DNA of 64,000 nucleotides from Tolypeutes matacus (Eukaryota; Chordata; Mammalia; Cingulata; Chlamyphoridae): positions 42,708,849 through 42,772,848 of the forward strand of contig JAKSZT010053928.1 of the NCBI GenBank assembly GCA_026826555.1. Direction: 5' to 3'. How positions within the stretch are numbered: position 1 is the stretch's first letter; each line of letters opens with the position of its first letter. Of this stretch, positions 43,331-54,890 are shown in pieces. Under the pieces are notes generated by a model. That model searched no databases. It was not told where the DNA came from and saw nothing but the letters and a program-made list of their open reading frames with translations. The position numbers and the translations under genes were made by a program.

Positions 43331-44628
43331 AAAAGTCCTCTGTTAGCTACTGATGAACAGGTTATGAGTTTTCATAGTTGAATTTCATTTCAAAGCCCAG
43401 GCTTTCTCTGTTATTCTAAGGAAAAATGGAGTCCCATATTCAAAGGAAAAAAGTATATGAGAATATGAGAGAATTTTTTAAAAATAGAGAGAGAGGTATG
43501 ATAAGAAAAAGACTCATAGCAAGACTAATTCTAAAAGATAAGTAGTTGGCCCATTCCTCTAGTCTCTAAAATCATGCATCCATCAATGGGAACATCAGAG
43601 AACCACAGATATTGGTACCCACTCCCCCAACCTCTACCTTAGCTTTGCTTTTACTAACCATGCTTTGGAGGAAGCCATGTGCCTATATTCAAACATACAA
43701 AACAGCATTATGAAACTCAAATCTCACTTTACATTTGAGATTTCAACAAGGGCGCAATTCATTGCATCCCCCTGTCGTTCCTGAGGATCTACAGAAGAAA
43801 TAACTCTGAAGTCAGTACCAGAAATAGTTATGCTTCTACTGAACAACTGGCTCGTTTTCGCCTTTCAGCCATTGCAAAGTTTGTCACGAGTCTCTATTTA
43901 TGTTGACTGTTACGAAGTTCCGAAGCTTTATTTGAGTCCCACATTTAGGACGTATACAGGACTATATGACCTCTGTTGTCTACCATAACTTTGTTACTGA
44001 CTCTTCATTTGTAATTCATTTGAATATATGTTAAAATGCCCACTAATGTATGCAAGTTTGCAGGTCACCACAAATCCACTTTAGAATAAGTAGGCATGTG
44101 TCTTATTCTCCAGCCCACCTCTGGTTAGCAGGAGCCCAGGTAGACAGTTCCTATTTACCTCCCAGCTGCCAGTGCCTCAACTTAAGGGTGCCATACATTC
44201 TGACATTTTGTCTTCTCCAGAGCCCTGGGAACTGACCAATCCAGTGCACATGTGCAGCGCATAAGCACAAGTCAGGTAATGCCCCTGAGGGTAACCATCA
44301 GGCATTGAGGAAAGCAAGCTGGTCAATAAAGGCTCCAGCCTCTCTCCTTCTTGGTGGATGATTCTGAGAGGCTTTCTGCATGCTTCTCAGAGACTCTGGA
44401 AGAACTGAGCCTCCATTTCTTACAGCAATGAGCTTAACAGTGCACTCTTATATTAATTTTCCTCCTTTCTTGTTTCACTCTACCTTCTCCCTCTCTCCTG
44501 CTTCCTATGATCACCTCCCAAATAAACAGCCTGCCCCAAAGTTCTACTTGCAAGGCTCTGCTTTCTAGGGAACCCAAACCAAGATGGTGGGGTAGAAGAA
44601 AGGAAGGAGGCAAGAAGGTTACTTGGTT
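43331..44628. other. Unique DNA, no gene supported
   Basis: No named repeat. Small open frames at 44050-44235 and 44380-44568 show no domain. Confidence 0.4.
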
Positions 44629-44671
44629 TGGATGGATGGATGGATGGATAGATGGAAGGATGGATGGGTGG
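44629..44671. repeat. Short GGAT microsatellite
   Basis: About ten GGAT-like units with a few changes. The same motif forms the longer array at 12063-12218. Confidence 0.9.
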
Positions 44672-45325
44672 AAGTCATTTTTGTTCACAAAAAAGAATTC
44701 TTTCTACACAGATCCCTATGAGTTCCCTGCCTGATAAAAGCACATAAAGTGCTCTCCATACCTACCACACACATATATGACTCTCCTTTCAGATAATAAT
44801 TTCTAGACCTTTGAGCAAATAGCAGCTAAAATTTGATATTTGACCAAATATGGTACTGATATGCCAAGGATACCCCAAATCCATTTTTATTATTTCAGGC
44901 ATCACATGACAGCGAGCCCTCTGCTAGACAGATTTCCTTCTTTGGATATTAGCAAAAACCAGAGAAATAGAGCCTTGAAGATTACACAGTGGCAGGGAAC
45001 TGACCCCATCTAGTTGCCACCCAATGTGCAGTTGGGATGTGCTGCAGCATGAAGTATACAGATGTCGCAGCAAAGATCTCAGGGGCCACTGGAAGAAAGG
45101 AGATAACACATCGTCTGTCCTAGAGAATGACACTGAGGACCATGGAGAGTTCTGCAACCTTAGGGTATAAAACACCCTGCTTTACCTGCACCTGGGAGCT
45201 TCACATTGCCTTTTTGTCACATACGTGGTAAGCATTTAAAGTTTGATGAGCTAATTGAATCATGTTTATTGCCCCTTCCCCTTTCAGCTCAGTCTTGTAC
45301 AGTGATGTTGACAGTGGTGGCTGTG
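44672..45325. other. Unique DNA, no feature seen
   Basis: Nothing recognised on either strand. Confidence 0.4.
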
Positions 45326-45500
45326 GGGATAACAGTCATTTATTGAATGCCTGCTCTCAAATTCCCTCATTTGATAATTAAGGAAATGAAAGCCTAGATA
45401 GATTAAGTGCCCTGGCCAAGGTAAATAGCTGGCGTTGGCAATGTTGGAACTTTGTCTCTCAAGCCAATATTTGTTCCAATATTCTCTGCTACCTCTACGC
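45326..45500 (-). repeat. MIR SINE, minus strand
   Basis: 'catttattgaatgcctgctc', 'attaagtgccctggccaagg' and 'taaatagctggcgttggcaa' match the reverse MIR core, at considerable divergence. Confidence 0.6.
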
Positions 45501-48239
45501 TAATGAGCAGATGAGAATTTAAGTCTGCAGTCCTGTCATTTCAAGAAAGCTGTATATAGGGACTAAAAGTTACCCCTTATCCATAAAGGAAGACAGGGAT
45601 TTCTTCTCGGTCATTCTGAGTTTATACACCATCACTAAGAGGGTCCCAATCCATGGGCCATGACACTAAATGGGTTATAAGTCTTCAACCCTGGAGGCAG
45701 GACCTGGCGAGCTGAAAACCCGCAGCCAGTAACTTTTAATGGCTTCACACAGCACAAGTAGACTTGCCTACTTGCCTCAGTGTGCCTTAAAATTGGAATT
45801 ATCATTTTTCTATTGTGCCATGACATGAAAACATTAGGAAGGACTGTCTTAACAGATGTAACTGGTTTTCTATTATTATTAAACATTCTGGACAGTCTCA
45901 ATGGGGCCCAAGCATTAAAGAGTTTGATATTTCTACCCAAACCACTACCTTCCCCCATGGCCTGCCAAACTGCCTACTTTACCCCTTGATGACAGCCCAG
46001 TTTGAGCAGATTTAATAGCTTTCCAGGCACTTTTGGTTACAAAAGAACAAGTCCCATGTTGGGGACTCATTCTCCTCTTCCTATTAAAAAGTACAGACAG
46101 TACAAATCAAAACACGAATCTCACCTGCAATTAAAAGCCTCTAAACTGCCCCTTGCTTGGGCTAACCCTTGGGTCAAGACTAGAAGTAGGGAAGGGATGC
46201 GACCTGTTCATTTTCTCTTCCTCCATCTCTTGTGTCTTACTTTTCTGACTCTTTCTGGACAAGAAGGTAGAGGAGTAGAGCAAAAGCAACAAATATTTGA
46301 CCTAGCCAGACTGATGGTTGTGATTCCCTATTGGCTGGTTATTGATTCCCTGTGGGCAAATTAGTTTCCATGCTGGCTCTCTTGTGGGTTTCAGCTATGG
46401 ATTCTTTGGGGCCCCTTCAAAGTTCCCTCATAAGAGGATACACTCTTTGGCTGATGTCTTGAACACTTCCCTCCATTCCTACCCCCTATGGCACAGTCCA
46501 TAGTATCTTACCCTGGTCCCATAGGTTGGCAGATCACCCTATTGGGGATGGTACAACTAGAAGGTCCAAGTCAGTACCTTCTGTGATAAGCACTTGGCCC
46601 ACAGAAAACCTACTCATCCTTGTTGAATCAAATGGGGCTGTGCAGGCTGTCCCATTGCTGCCGTTTCTCACCTTTCTGTTAGGGCTGCCCCAGACAACCT
46701 CTGAACTTCAGGAGTCTCTAAGCAATAGGAAGATATGACTGTTTTCACTGCCTCCAATCTCCCAGGACACACCTTAGGCTGCAGAAACCCTCCTCGCTGT
46801 ACCCCACCCTGCTCCACTCTGAACCCCATTCATTCTGCAACTCCACTTGCACCTAGCTACATGAGGGTGAGGTGTTATCCTTCCCTTCTTGAAGGCACTA
46901 ACCAATTTCTACAAATAGTGCTCTTGCTTGGCTTGACTGAAAAGTAACTTGGGAGAGTGCAGGGTCTACAACCCACAACGTAGATCATTTCCAACTTCAA
47001 GGCTTCTTTGTACATTGGCTGCAGGAGGTGGTGGGTTTTCTGCAGTTTTCCGCATTGTCTTTTTAGGTCCTAGGGACCATGCTACTAAGCTCTTCAGAAT
47101 ACCATGTTATTTGTTGCCTGTAATTCTCAGTGTGGAAGCTTTATATACAATTCTGACATGAAGCCAATTCCTTCTTTAAATCCCATTAAGAGTAAGATTT
47201 ATATTTACAAATATATAAAAGACAACATGCCCTAAAGGGAACATTACCCTTTAGGTAAGCCCTAAAATAAAAAATAAGGTAAACTAAATAAACCACATTC
47301 GCTGTCAAACTCATCCCAGGAACTTTTAATGAGCCCGAGCTACCCAGGAAAACATTCACTGGAGGCACATAAACCCCACTAGAAATGCAGACCTGCTTGA
47401 GTCTGGAATTGACCGTAACAACATCCCTTCACCGATTGCCTGGCACCTACAGGCATCACGTCTCAACTCCCAATATTTGATTCAAGGGCTGCAGGCTTTG
47501 TACTCCACTTTGAACACATTTTTGCAGCTCAAACTTGGCAATGTTCCACAGACACAGTTCTCTCATTTGTCCTCTGTCTCTAAGCACCACACTCCCGCCC
47601 GTCCCAGCCCAGTGGGACCAGCCAGCCCATACATCATCACTCCACCGCAGCCTTCTTACCACAGGCCCTCTCCTGAATCTCTCCAAGATATTTTGACTTG
47701 GTATCTTCTCTATGTATCAGCTCTAAAATGAAAGTTCAGGAAAAGAAAGAGGAGATACTAGGCTCACTAATAACCAACAGAGCAGGTTGGCCTGGAATAC
47801 TCTACATCAAAGAGAAGAAAATGGTGGGTTGAAGCTAACCAACAATATTTTAGGTCCAAATATAAACCATATCCACGCGACTGCAGCACACAGTTGAGCC
47901 CTTACCACTGATCTTATGAATCAATTTTAAAAATGGTTGTTTTACTGAATTTGACTGGTTTTTCAAATGGATCCTTAAAGTGCTCTTGACTAACACATGG
48001 GAAGGAAAGGTGAAGAAGTCTGTTTCGTGGTCTTATCTTGTGCCTAGGACTAGAGTAGGTACTCTGCACCCCCTCTAACAGGAACTGCAGGGAAGATTTC
48101 TCTTTTTGCCCCTTTATAGTTTGTCTTTTTCATTTTCTAAGTATTTTAAGCATTTTATACTAATGCCCAGGCCTGAGAAACACAATACTAACGTTAATAT
48201 TTTGGTTGTTGAATCTAGCACCAGGAGCAAGGCAGGAGA
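45501..48239. other. Long unique stretch, no gene supported
   Basis: The largest repeat-poor stretch here. Open frames up to 120 codons (for example 46002-46364) have no recognisable motifs or family resemblance. No promoter, CpG island or RNA gene is seen. Confidence 0.45.
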
Positions 48240-48720
48240 GTAGGTACGAACCATGTTTTATTTATGCAGAAGAATAAAAATACAGTCATGAAGTGAAAGG
48301 TGAGATGCAGGCACAAGTTAGTGCATTTTTACAAGGCAAAGGAAAGCCTTGATTTACTCGCCACTCACTAAAATTTTATGGCTTCCTCATCAAATGAGAC
48401 AGGTTGCTTTCTGTCTCTTACACGGTAAACGTGGTTAATGTGCTGAGGCAGAGATGCGCCTGCTCTCGAGCTGTTTATTGGGAGAAGTTCTTTAGTGACT
48501 CTTCCTTTGTCACAGAGATGAGTCCCTGAGAGATCACTGAGGACCCTGGAAACGATGCTCAGCACAATGCACGGCTGCCCGGGAATCCTCATTTCTGGAA
48601 TCCTCCTCCTTTCTCTAAGTAGAACATTATCAAGCCTTCTAGTGGCAAAGAGGTAACTGTTCATTTCAGCTTATTCATTAATCTTCTGAGTCCATAGACA
48701 CGGGGCACAAGAGCAGGGAA
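48240..48720 (-). other. Unassigned segment with 98-codon frame and AATAAA, minus strand
   Basis: On the minus strand an open frame runs from ATG (48664) to a stop at 48368, ending in residues ..SFDEEAIKF. It uses a mixed, non-repetitive residue set. Downstream, at about 48275, the minus strand reads ATAAATAAAAC, a possible polyadenylation signal. A stop lies three codons before the ATG and there is no clear splice acceptor or recognised domain. It could be a terminal exon, a processed pseudogene end or chance. I do not call it a gene. Confidence 0.3.
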
Positions 48721-48918
48721 CTGGCTTCGGCTGTTACCAGAAGTAGGGCTATGGGCAAATAATTACATTATTAGGAATGCTCAGCTCAACTGAAGTTGGA
48801 GGTTTAGAATAAGGTGGGCCCAGGGGACACGTACCATCCTAGAGCAATCAGAGTTGTACGGCATCCACACTCTGGAGCACACTGTCGAAGAGGAATGTAA
48901 TGTGTGCCACATAGCAAT

Positions 48919-48990
48919 TTTTTTCTTTTTTCTTTTTTTAAAGAAGCTTTAGATTACATGTTACATCAAAAATATAGGGGGTCACACGGA
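48919..48990 (-). mobile_element. L1 3' end scrap, minus strand
   Basis: 'aagctttagattacatgtta' and 'catcaaaaatataggggg' are the reverse of the L1 3' terminus. It is only about 70 bp long. Confidence 0.55.
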
Positions 48991-49318
48991 CACTGACTAT
49001 TTTAATTATGTAAATTGAAGTTGAATATAAAATGGTACTTTCAAACTTGATTTAATTATTTATTACATACAAAATTATAATGTGATTTGTAAGATAAGAA
49101 ATTAATCTGCTTTTGGTGAGCAATTGATTGAATTTTGCAAAACTTTGCATAATGGACCGCCCATGGGATCTACAATTTTTTAAAGCATCCTTATCCTGAG
49201 AAGAGACATTTTGGTCCCTGGAAGACAATAAATGCAATTATTATATCATTGCAATATGTTTTTAAATTTCATTCAATATTAATAAAGTTTTCCAAATTAA
49301 AAAAATATATATATATAT
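48991..49318. other. AT-rich unique DNA
   Basis: No recognised feature. Confidence 0.4.
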
Positions 49319-49405
49319 GGGGGGGGGCAGATATGGCTCAAATGGTTGGGCATCCATCTCCCATATGGAGGGACCAGGGTTCAATCCCCGGGACCTCCCA
49401 GTAAG
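49319..49405 (+). mobile_element. DAS-SINE, first of three
   Basis: 'cagatatggctcaaatggtt' and 'cagggttcaatccccgggac' give the A and B boxes. Flanked by AAAAAATATATATAT-type tails on both sides. Confidence 0.85.
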
Positions 49406-49422
49406 AAAAAATATATATATAG

Positions 49423-49520
49423 GGGGGAGCAGATGTAGCTTAAGAGGTTGAGTGCCTGCTTCTCATATATAAGGACCTTGGGTTTGACCCCCAGTACCTC
49501 CTAAAAACAAAACAAACAAA
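49423..49520 (+). mobile_element. DAS-SINE, second of three
   Basis: 'cagatgtagcttaagaggtt' and 'tgggtttgacccccagtacc' followed by an A-rich tail. It begins in the AT-rich tail of the first SINE. Confidence 0.85.
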
Positions 49521-49540
49521 AGAAAAAACCAACTCTCATT

Positions 49541-49606
49541 GGGGAGCAGACGTGGCCTGCTTCCCATGTACAAGGCCCTGGGTTCATTCCCCAGTACCTC
49601 CTTATG
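49541..49606 (+). mobile_element. DAS-SINE, third of three, internally deleted
   Basis: 'gggagcagacgtgg' is joined directly to 'cctgcttcccatgtacaagg', so about 16 bases that include part of the A box are missing. The B box 'tgggttcattccccagtacc' remains. Confidence 0.8.
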
Positions 49607-49770
49607 TATGTGTGTGTATATATATATATATGGGATTCCCATATACCCCAGCCCTTTCCCTCCCACATTTCCCCCATTAACAACATCTTTCATTAGTGCA
49701 GTACATTTGTTACAACTGATACACAAATATTGAAGCATTGCTACTAACCATGCCTTCTAATAGCCACAGT
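49607..49770 (-). mobile_element. L1 3' UTR fragment, minus strand
   Basis: 'gggattcccatataccccag', 'ttcattagtgcagtacattt' and 'attgaagcattgctactaac' are the reverse of the L1 end found at 57560-57710. Confidence 0.75.
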
Positions 49771-49811
49771 TAAAATAAATAAAGAGGAATGGGTAAAACT
49801 AATTTTAATAA

Positions 49812-50408
49812 TGTGACAGTTTGAAATTATTTACGAATCCCCAAAAGAGAAGGATTATGTTTGTAAACTGGTCTGTTCCTCTGGGTGTGATCCCCTTTGA
49901 TTGTTTGAGATTCACCTGAGATGTCTTTGATTAAATTACCTGTGAAGATTAGGGTTTAGTTCGACCACATCAGTAGTGACTCAGGATTGAGTCCCCGCCT
50001 CCTTGGTGGGCTGATGTAAATGGACACTCACTCAAGAAGACATACGGGAAGAGAGAGAAAGCTCTGTCATGTTTGGTCCTGGGACCCCAGGGAGAGATGA
50101 GCGATTTGCCTGAAGAGAACAGAGCAGCTGAGCAGCTGCAAAGGCCCAGAAAAAAACGAGCCCTATGCCAGCCTAGAGCTGAGATCAGAAGGAGCTGGGT
50201 CCACGGAGACTTCAGAGGAAGAAGGAAGGAGAGACCAGGCAGAGATCGCCTGCCATCTTGCTTCACATAGCAGGAGACCTTGGTGAGAGAGCATCTCTTA
50301 TGGACTTTGAGTTGGACTCTTTAGGGCCTTGTATCTGTAAGCTCTTACCCCCAAATAAATACCCTTTATAAAGCCAACAGATTTCTGGTACTTTGGCTGA
50401 CTAATATA
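49812..50408 (+). mobile_element. Solo LTR, MaLR-like family B, with 5-bp TSD
   Basis: 597 bp beginning TGTGACAGTTTGAAATTATT and ending GCTGACTAATATA. Perfect 5-bp duplications AATAA lie at 49807-49811 and 50409-50413. The conserved words 'aaactggtctgttcctctgg', 'ttggactctttagggccttg' and an AATAAA near 50355 match the copy at 58078. No retroviral genes are attached. Confidence 0.85.
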
Positions 50409-50619
50409 AATAATACGTTTTGTTTAACCTAATCTACTTTCATTTTGACATATAGTCAATTTAGAAAAATTGTTAATGAGGTTTTGTTTTTTTTCCTTGT
50501 GTATTAAGTACTTGAAATCGGTGTATTATACATCTACAGACCCTCTCAATTTGGACACATTTCAAGTGCTCAATAGCCACACATGGTTAGCATCTACCAT
50601 ACTGGACAGCACAACTCTA

Positions 50620-50768
50620 GAGCAATGCTTCCCAAACTTTAATGTGTATGGGAATCATCTGAGGATCTTGTTATATGCAGATCCAGGTTCCATAGGCCAG
50701 AGTAGGGCCTGAGATTCTGGATTTCTAAAAAGCTCCTAAGTAATAACAATGCTGATGGGTTCATGGAA
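50620..50768 (+). mobile_element. MER20-like hAT element
   Basis: 'atgcttcccaaactttaatg', 'gaatcatctgaggatcttgt' and 'gggcctgagattctggattt' follow MER20 order. The right end is diverged. Confidence 0.65.
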
Positions 50769-51565
50769 TGCATTTTGATTGGCAAGGAACTAGGATACCC
50801 ATCAGTGATGTGCTGGCCCTGCTCATGATAGTCAACTGTACAATCTCTTCCCATATTCACGTTCAATGACATCACATTGATAGCTTAAAATCTGCCATAA
50901 TGGGAATATTTACACCACAGAAATTGTCAAACACTACAAATCAGGGAATTGTTTTTTCTGGAGAGCCAGTTGTTAAGCATCTACCAGTAATCGCTGCTCA
51001 ATGGGGATTCCCACAATTTGTGTCTCTTCTTGCATAATGGGATTATGGGTGATGGTGATGATGATGATTCATCTTATCTGTAATAACTGTAATGATTGTA
51101 ATGATTTTTTCTATAGCTAACATTTATTGTTCATTTAACTTTAAAATAATACAGCTACTTTTTAAATAGAAGAAATACATAAGGTTCTCATAATTGTTAT
51201 GATATGAATTAACTTTGTAATCTGAATAAGTCTTTTAACTCTGTCACACATTTTCCCCACTTATATAATGGACATAATCACATTTGCCCTATCTGCCTCA
51301 CATTCATGTTTGAAGAATAAAGTGAGATATTTGATTTTCAATGTAATAATACAAATCCAAGGAAAACAATGAAAATGACTAGTGACCTCAATCATCAACT
51401 ACTTATCGCTCTTGTGTAGTCAGGTTCTCTCCCAGGTCAGAGCTATAATGAAGGTCAAAGAGAAGGTCTTCATTTCTCAGGGGGCACAGTTATATTGTTA
51501 TCAATTTGCTGAACTCAGATTCCTAAGTGGATTTTAGCTGTCCCTGCTGGTTAAGAAAGCCTGAT
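50769..51565. other. Unique DNA, no feature seen
   Basis: AT-rich; GATGATG units near 51050-51070 only. Confidence 0.4.
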
Positions 51566-53048
51566 CAGACAAAACAATCTTGAAAAAGAAGAAAAAGTTG
51601 GAGGGCTCAACTTTCCACTTTCAAATTTTACTACAAAGCTACAATAATCAAAACTCTGTTGTACTGGAATAAGGATAAACACATCAATGGAATAGAATTG
51701 ATAATCCAGAAATAAACTATGTGTCAACTGATTTCAGCAAAGGGTGCCAAGACCACTTAATGGTGAAAGAATAGTCTTTTCAACAAACTGTACTGGGACA
51801 ACTGGATAGTGGATGGTCACGTGCAAATGAACGAAGTTGGACTCCTATCTTATACTAAGCATAAAAATTAATTCAAAATGGATCAAAGACTTCAATGTAA
51901 GAGCTAAAACTATAAAACTCTTAGTAGGAAATATAGGTGTAAATCTTTGTGACCTTGGATTAGGCACTGATTTCTTAAATATGACATCAAAAGCATAAGC
52001 AATCAAAGAAAAAAAACAGACAAAGTTGACTTCATCAAAATTAAAATCTTTTGAGCATCAAGGGACAATATTAAGAAAATTATTTTCTCCCACAGAATGG
52101 AACAACACATTTATAAATCATGTATTTGAGTCTAGTATTCAGAATAAAGAACATTTACAGTGAAATAAAAGAAAGACAACTAACCCAAGATAAAAATGGG
52201 CAAAGTACTTATATAGACATTTCTCCAAAGACGACGCACAGATGTCGATAAGCATATGAAAATATGTTGATCATCATTAGTTATGGGGGAAATGCAAATC
52301 AAAACTACAATGAAATACCTCTTCATACTCACTAGAATGAAAAAAAACTAAAAAATGAAAAATAAGTGTTGTTGAGAATATGGAGAAATTAGAACTCTCG
52401 TATATTCTAGTGATAATGCAAAGTACTGCAGCCACTGTGGAAAACAGGATGGCAGCTCCTCAAAAGGTTAAACATAAATTTATCATATGACACAGCAATT
52501 TAGCTCCAAGATATATACCCAAGAAAATTGAAAACATATGTTCACCAAAAAAAAAAAAAAAAACACCTCGTACCTGAATGTTCAAAGCAGCATTAGTTAT
52601 AATATCTAAAAATTGGAAAAAATCCAAATGCCCATCAACTGATGAATCAATAGACAAAACGTGATATATCCATACAGAGGAATGTTAGGCACTACAAAGG
52701 AATGCGGTACTGATACGTGCTACAATATGACTCAATCTTAAAAACATTATGCTAAATAATCCAGATACAAAAGGCCACATAGTACATAATTCCATTTATA
52801 TGAAATATCCAGAATAAGCAAACCCATAGAGACAGAAATTAGATGAGTGTTTGCCAGGGGCTGGGGGTGGTGGAGAGAATGGAAAATGAGTGTTTAATTG
52901 GTTCAGGGCTTCTTGGGGGTGATTACAATGTTCTGGAATTAGACAGTGGTGATGGTTGCACAATATCCTAAATAAACTATAAACAATCAAATTGTATACC
53001 TTAAAATGGTTAAAGTGATGAGTTTTATCTCAATTTTAAAAAGAAAGA
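51566..53048 (+). mobile_element. L1M-type ORF2 3' half and 3' UTR
   Basis: ORF2 order is clear: 'agctacaataatcaaaactc', 'gccaagaccacttaatggtg', 'attcaaaatggatcaaagac', 'acatttctccaaagacgacg', 'aatgcaaatcaaaactacaa' and 'ccaaatgcccatcaactgat', then 3' UTR 'gtggtgatggttgcacaata' and 'gatgagttttatctcaattt'. An A run sits at 52548-52563. Numerous stops; an old, dead copy. Confidence 0.9.
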
Positions 53049-53097
53049 AAGTCTGATAATAATTAAGCTTGACACAGCCTTTAATCAACTTAATAAA

Positions 53098-53205
53098 TAG
53101 CACCAACCGTGGGCTGGATATTGTGCTGGGTGCTGAAGATAAGATGCCAAGTACAACCAACACAGTCCCTGCCCTCGGGACTTTTACAGTCTAGTCCGCC
53201 CATCT
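53098..53205 (-). mobile_element. L2 3' end fragment, minus strand
   Basis: 'ttgtgctgggtgctgaagat', 'acacagtccctgccctcggg' and 'acttttacagtctag' are the reverse L2 terminus. Confidence 0.7.
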
Positions 53206-53345
53206 ATTCAAGCCCTATCATCAGTCCAGCCTGCTACTGTGAATCAATTGACCCTGGACCTTGCATGACTTGTATTGGTCCAGGACATACTAGAGGTTGC
53301 TGTTGATCCTAAAATAAAATTTTAAAAATATTTCAAGTCACTATA

Positions 53346-53366
53346 TGTGTGTGTGTGTGTGTGTGC
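53346..53366. repeat. (TG)n microsatellite
   Basis: Ten TG units. Confidence 0.95.
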
Positions 53367-53414
53367 GATTTTCTTTTTATAGCACCTTGAAGGGATGAAA
53401 GGGCAGTTTACTTT

Positions 53415-53887
53415 AAAAAAAAAAAAAGATTTACTTATTTATTTCTCCCACCCCCTTGCTGTTTATTGCTCGCTGTGTCTGTTCATCTTCCTTGTTTCTT
53501 TAGGAGGCACGAGGAACCGAACCTGGGACCTCCGATGTGGGAGGGAGGTGCCTAATCACTTGAGTCACTTCCGCTCCCTGCTTTGTTGTGTCTCTCATCA
53601 TGTTTTTCCTCCTCATGTCTCTTGCTGTGTCATCCTGCTGCGTCAGCTCGCCATGCCTGCCCATTGTGCCAGCTCGCCATCTTCTTTAGGAGGCACCAGG
53701 GACTCTGCTTCCTGCTTTGTTGTGTCTCTCATTATGCTTTTTCTTCTTGGGTCTCTTGTTGTGTCAGCTTGCCATACCTGCCTGTCATGCCAATTCGCTG
53801 TCTTTCTTTAGGAGGCACCAGGATCCAAACCAATGACCTCCCGTGTGGTAGATGGGGTCCAAGTCGCCTGAGCCACATCCACTTCCT
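53415..53887 (-). mobile_element. Long DAS-SINE with internal tandem duplication
   Basis: Reverse-strand DAS-SINE whose poly(A) appears as A-rich/T-rich sequence at 53415-53450 and whose head (reverse 'ggatgtggctcaggcgactt') lies at 53860-53880. A second tRNA-like part lies at 53505-53575. Two similar blocks of about 125 bp, 53574-53703 and 53704-53824, are in tandem. Duplications GGGCAGTTTACTTT flank it at 53401-53414 and 53888-53901. Confidence 0.92.
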
Positions 53888-53901
53888 GGGCAGTTTACTT
53901 T

Positions 53902-54714
53902 TGTCCCCATTCTCCAGTCAAGACTATTGAGGCTCAGAGAAGTGAAAGGATTTGGGAAAGCCAAGTCTCCAGACTCTGAATCAAGCACACATTCTCCCAC
54001 CTCATTTCTTCTCATGCCATCAATTCTGCTGTTGCAACTACCAACAAGCAGTCAGATTCCTAGGGGAATGTCCTTGGACAGCTCAGGTGTCAAGCTGGTA
54101 GGCAGCCCCTAAAACATTTCTCAGACTGTGCTGACAGCCATCCTGGCAACAGTGGGCTTTTGGATAAAAGCCTGTTCCAACACATGGTGTTCCTCTTAGC
54201 CTGCTTAATCTGCCTTCCTTCTTCTGCAGCTAAGAGCTGTTGGCAGCTGTGATTGCAGAGAACCAGCAAGTTCCGTCCATAGGAACCGCAGTGCAACACA
54301 TTTTCAACTGAAGGGAAAGGCTGTCCATCAATCCAATCCCACTTAAAGTATGCTAGTTATCACGTTTCTGTGTCTTCAAAATCAGCAGCAGCCAAACACT
54401 TAATGTGCTGAGGTAGCATTTGCAAAACTGATATAATCTAATCTTTAGGCTGGCAGAACACCACAAAATCTTCCTATAAATCTATTCCAAGGTCAAAATA
54501 ATTCTCTTTAAAAACAGTGCCTGAATTACAAGGCACTTGCCTTGAAAAAGTTGGGGAGGTGATTAGTTCTGCGAAAACTCAAATAAAAACATGGCTCACA
54601 AGCATCGTTTCCTAGAGATGGGTCTTAGATACATGGACAACTAGACAAAACAGCTAGATATTAGAAGCAGAGAAATGGGAGTTCCACTAAAGCCAGCTGT
54701 TCAGAGGCAGTGAT
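53902..54714. other. Unique DNA, no gene supported
   Basis: No repeat or coding sequence recognised. Confidence 0.4.
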
Positions 54715-54890
54715 TTAAAGACACATTGGAAAGGGAGTCTGAAGTCAGAAGTCCCACCCTAGCCGTGGACTAGCTCTTTAGCCTAAACTATGTCACTTGG
54801 TTTCCCTGTGTCTCACTTTCACCAGTTGTAAAATGAAGGGGTTGGATTTTAAAAATCCCCAGTGTCCCTTCTGGGTCTAACATTTTGCCT
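54715..54890 (+). repeat. MIR SINE, plus strand
   Basis: 'gccgtggactagctctttag', 'gtgtctcactttcaccagtt' and 'gtaaaatgaaggggttggat' follow MIR order. Confidence 0.75.

Noticed and set aside
53395..53930. 115-138 codon Cys/Leu/Ser-rich frames that look like membrane proteins
   Set aside because: They are read across the reverse strand of a DAS-SINE with an internal duplication.
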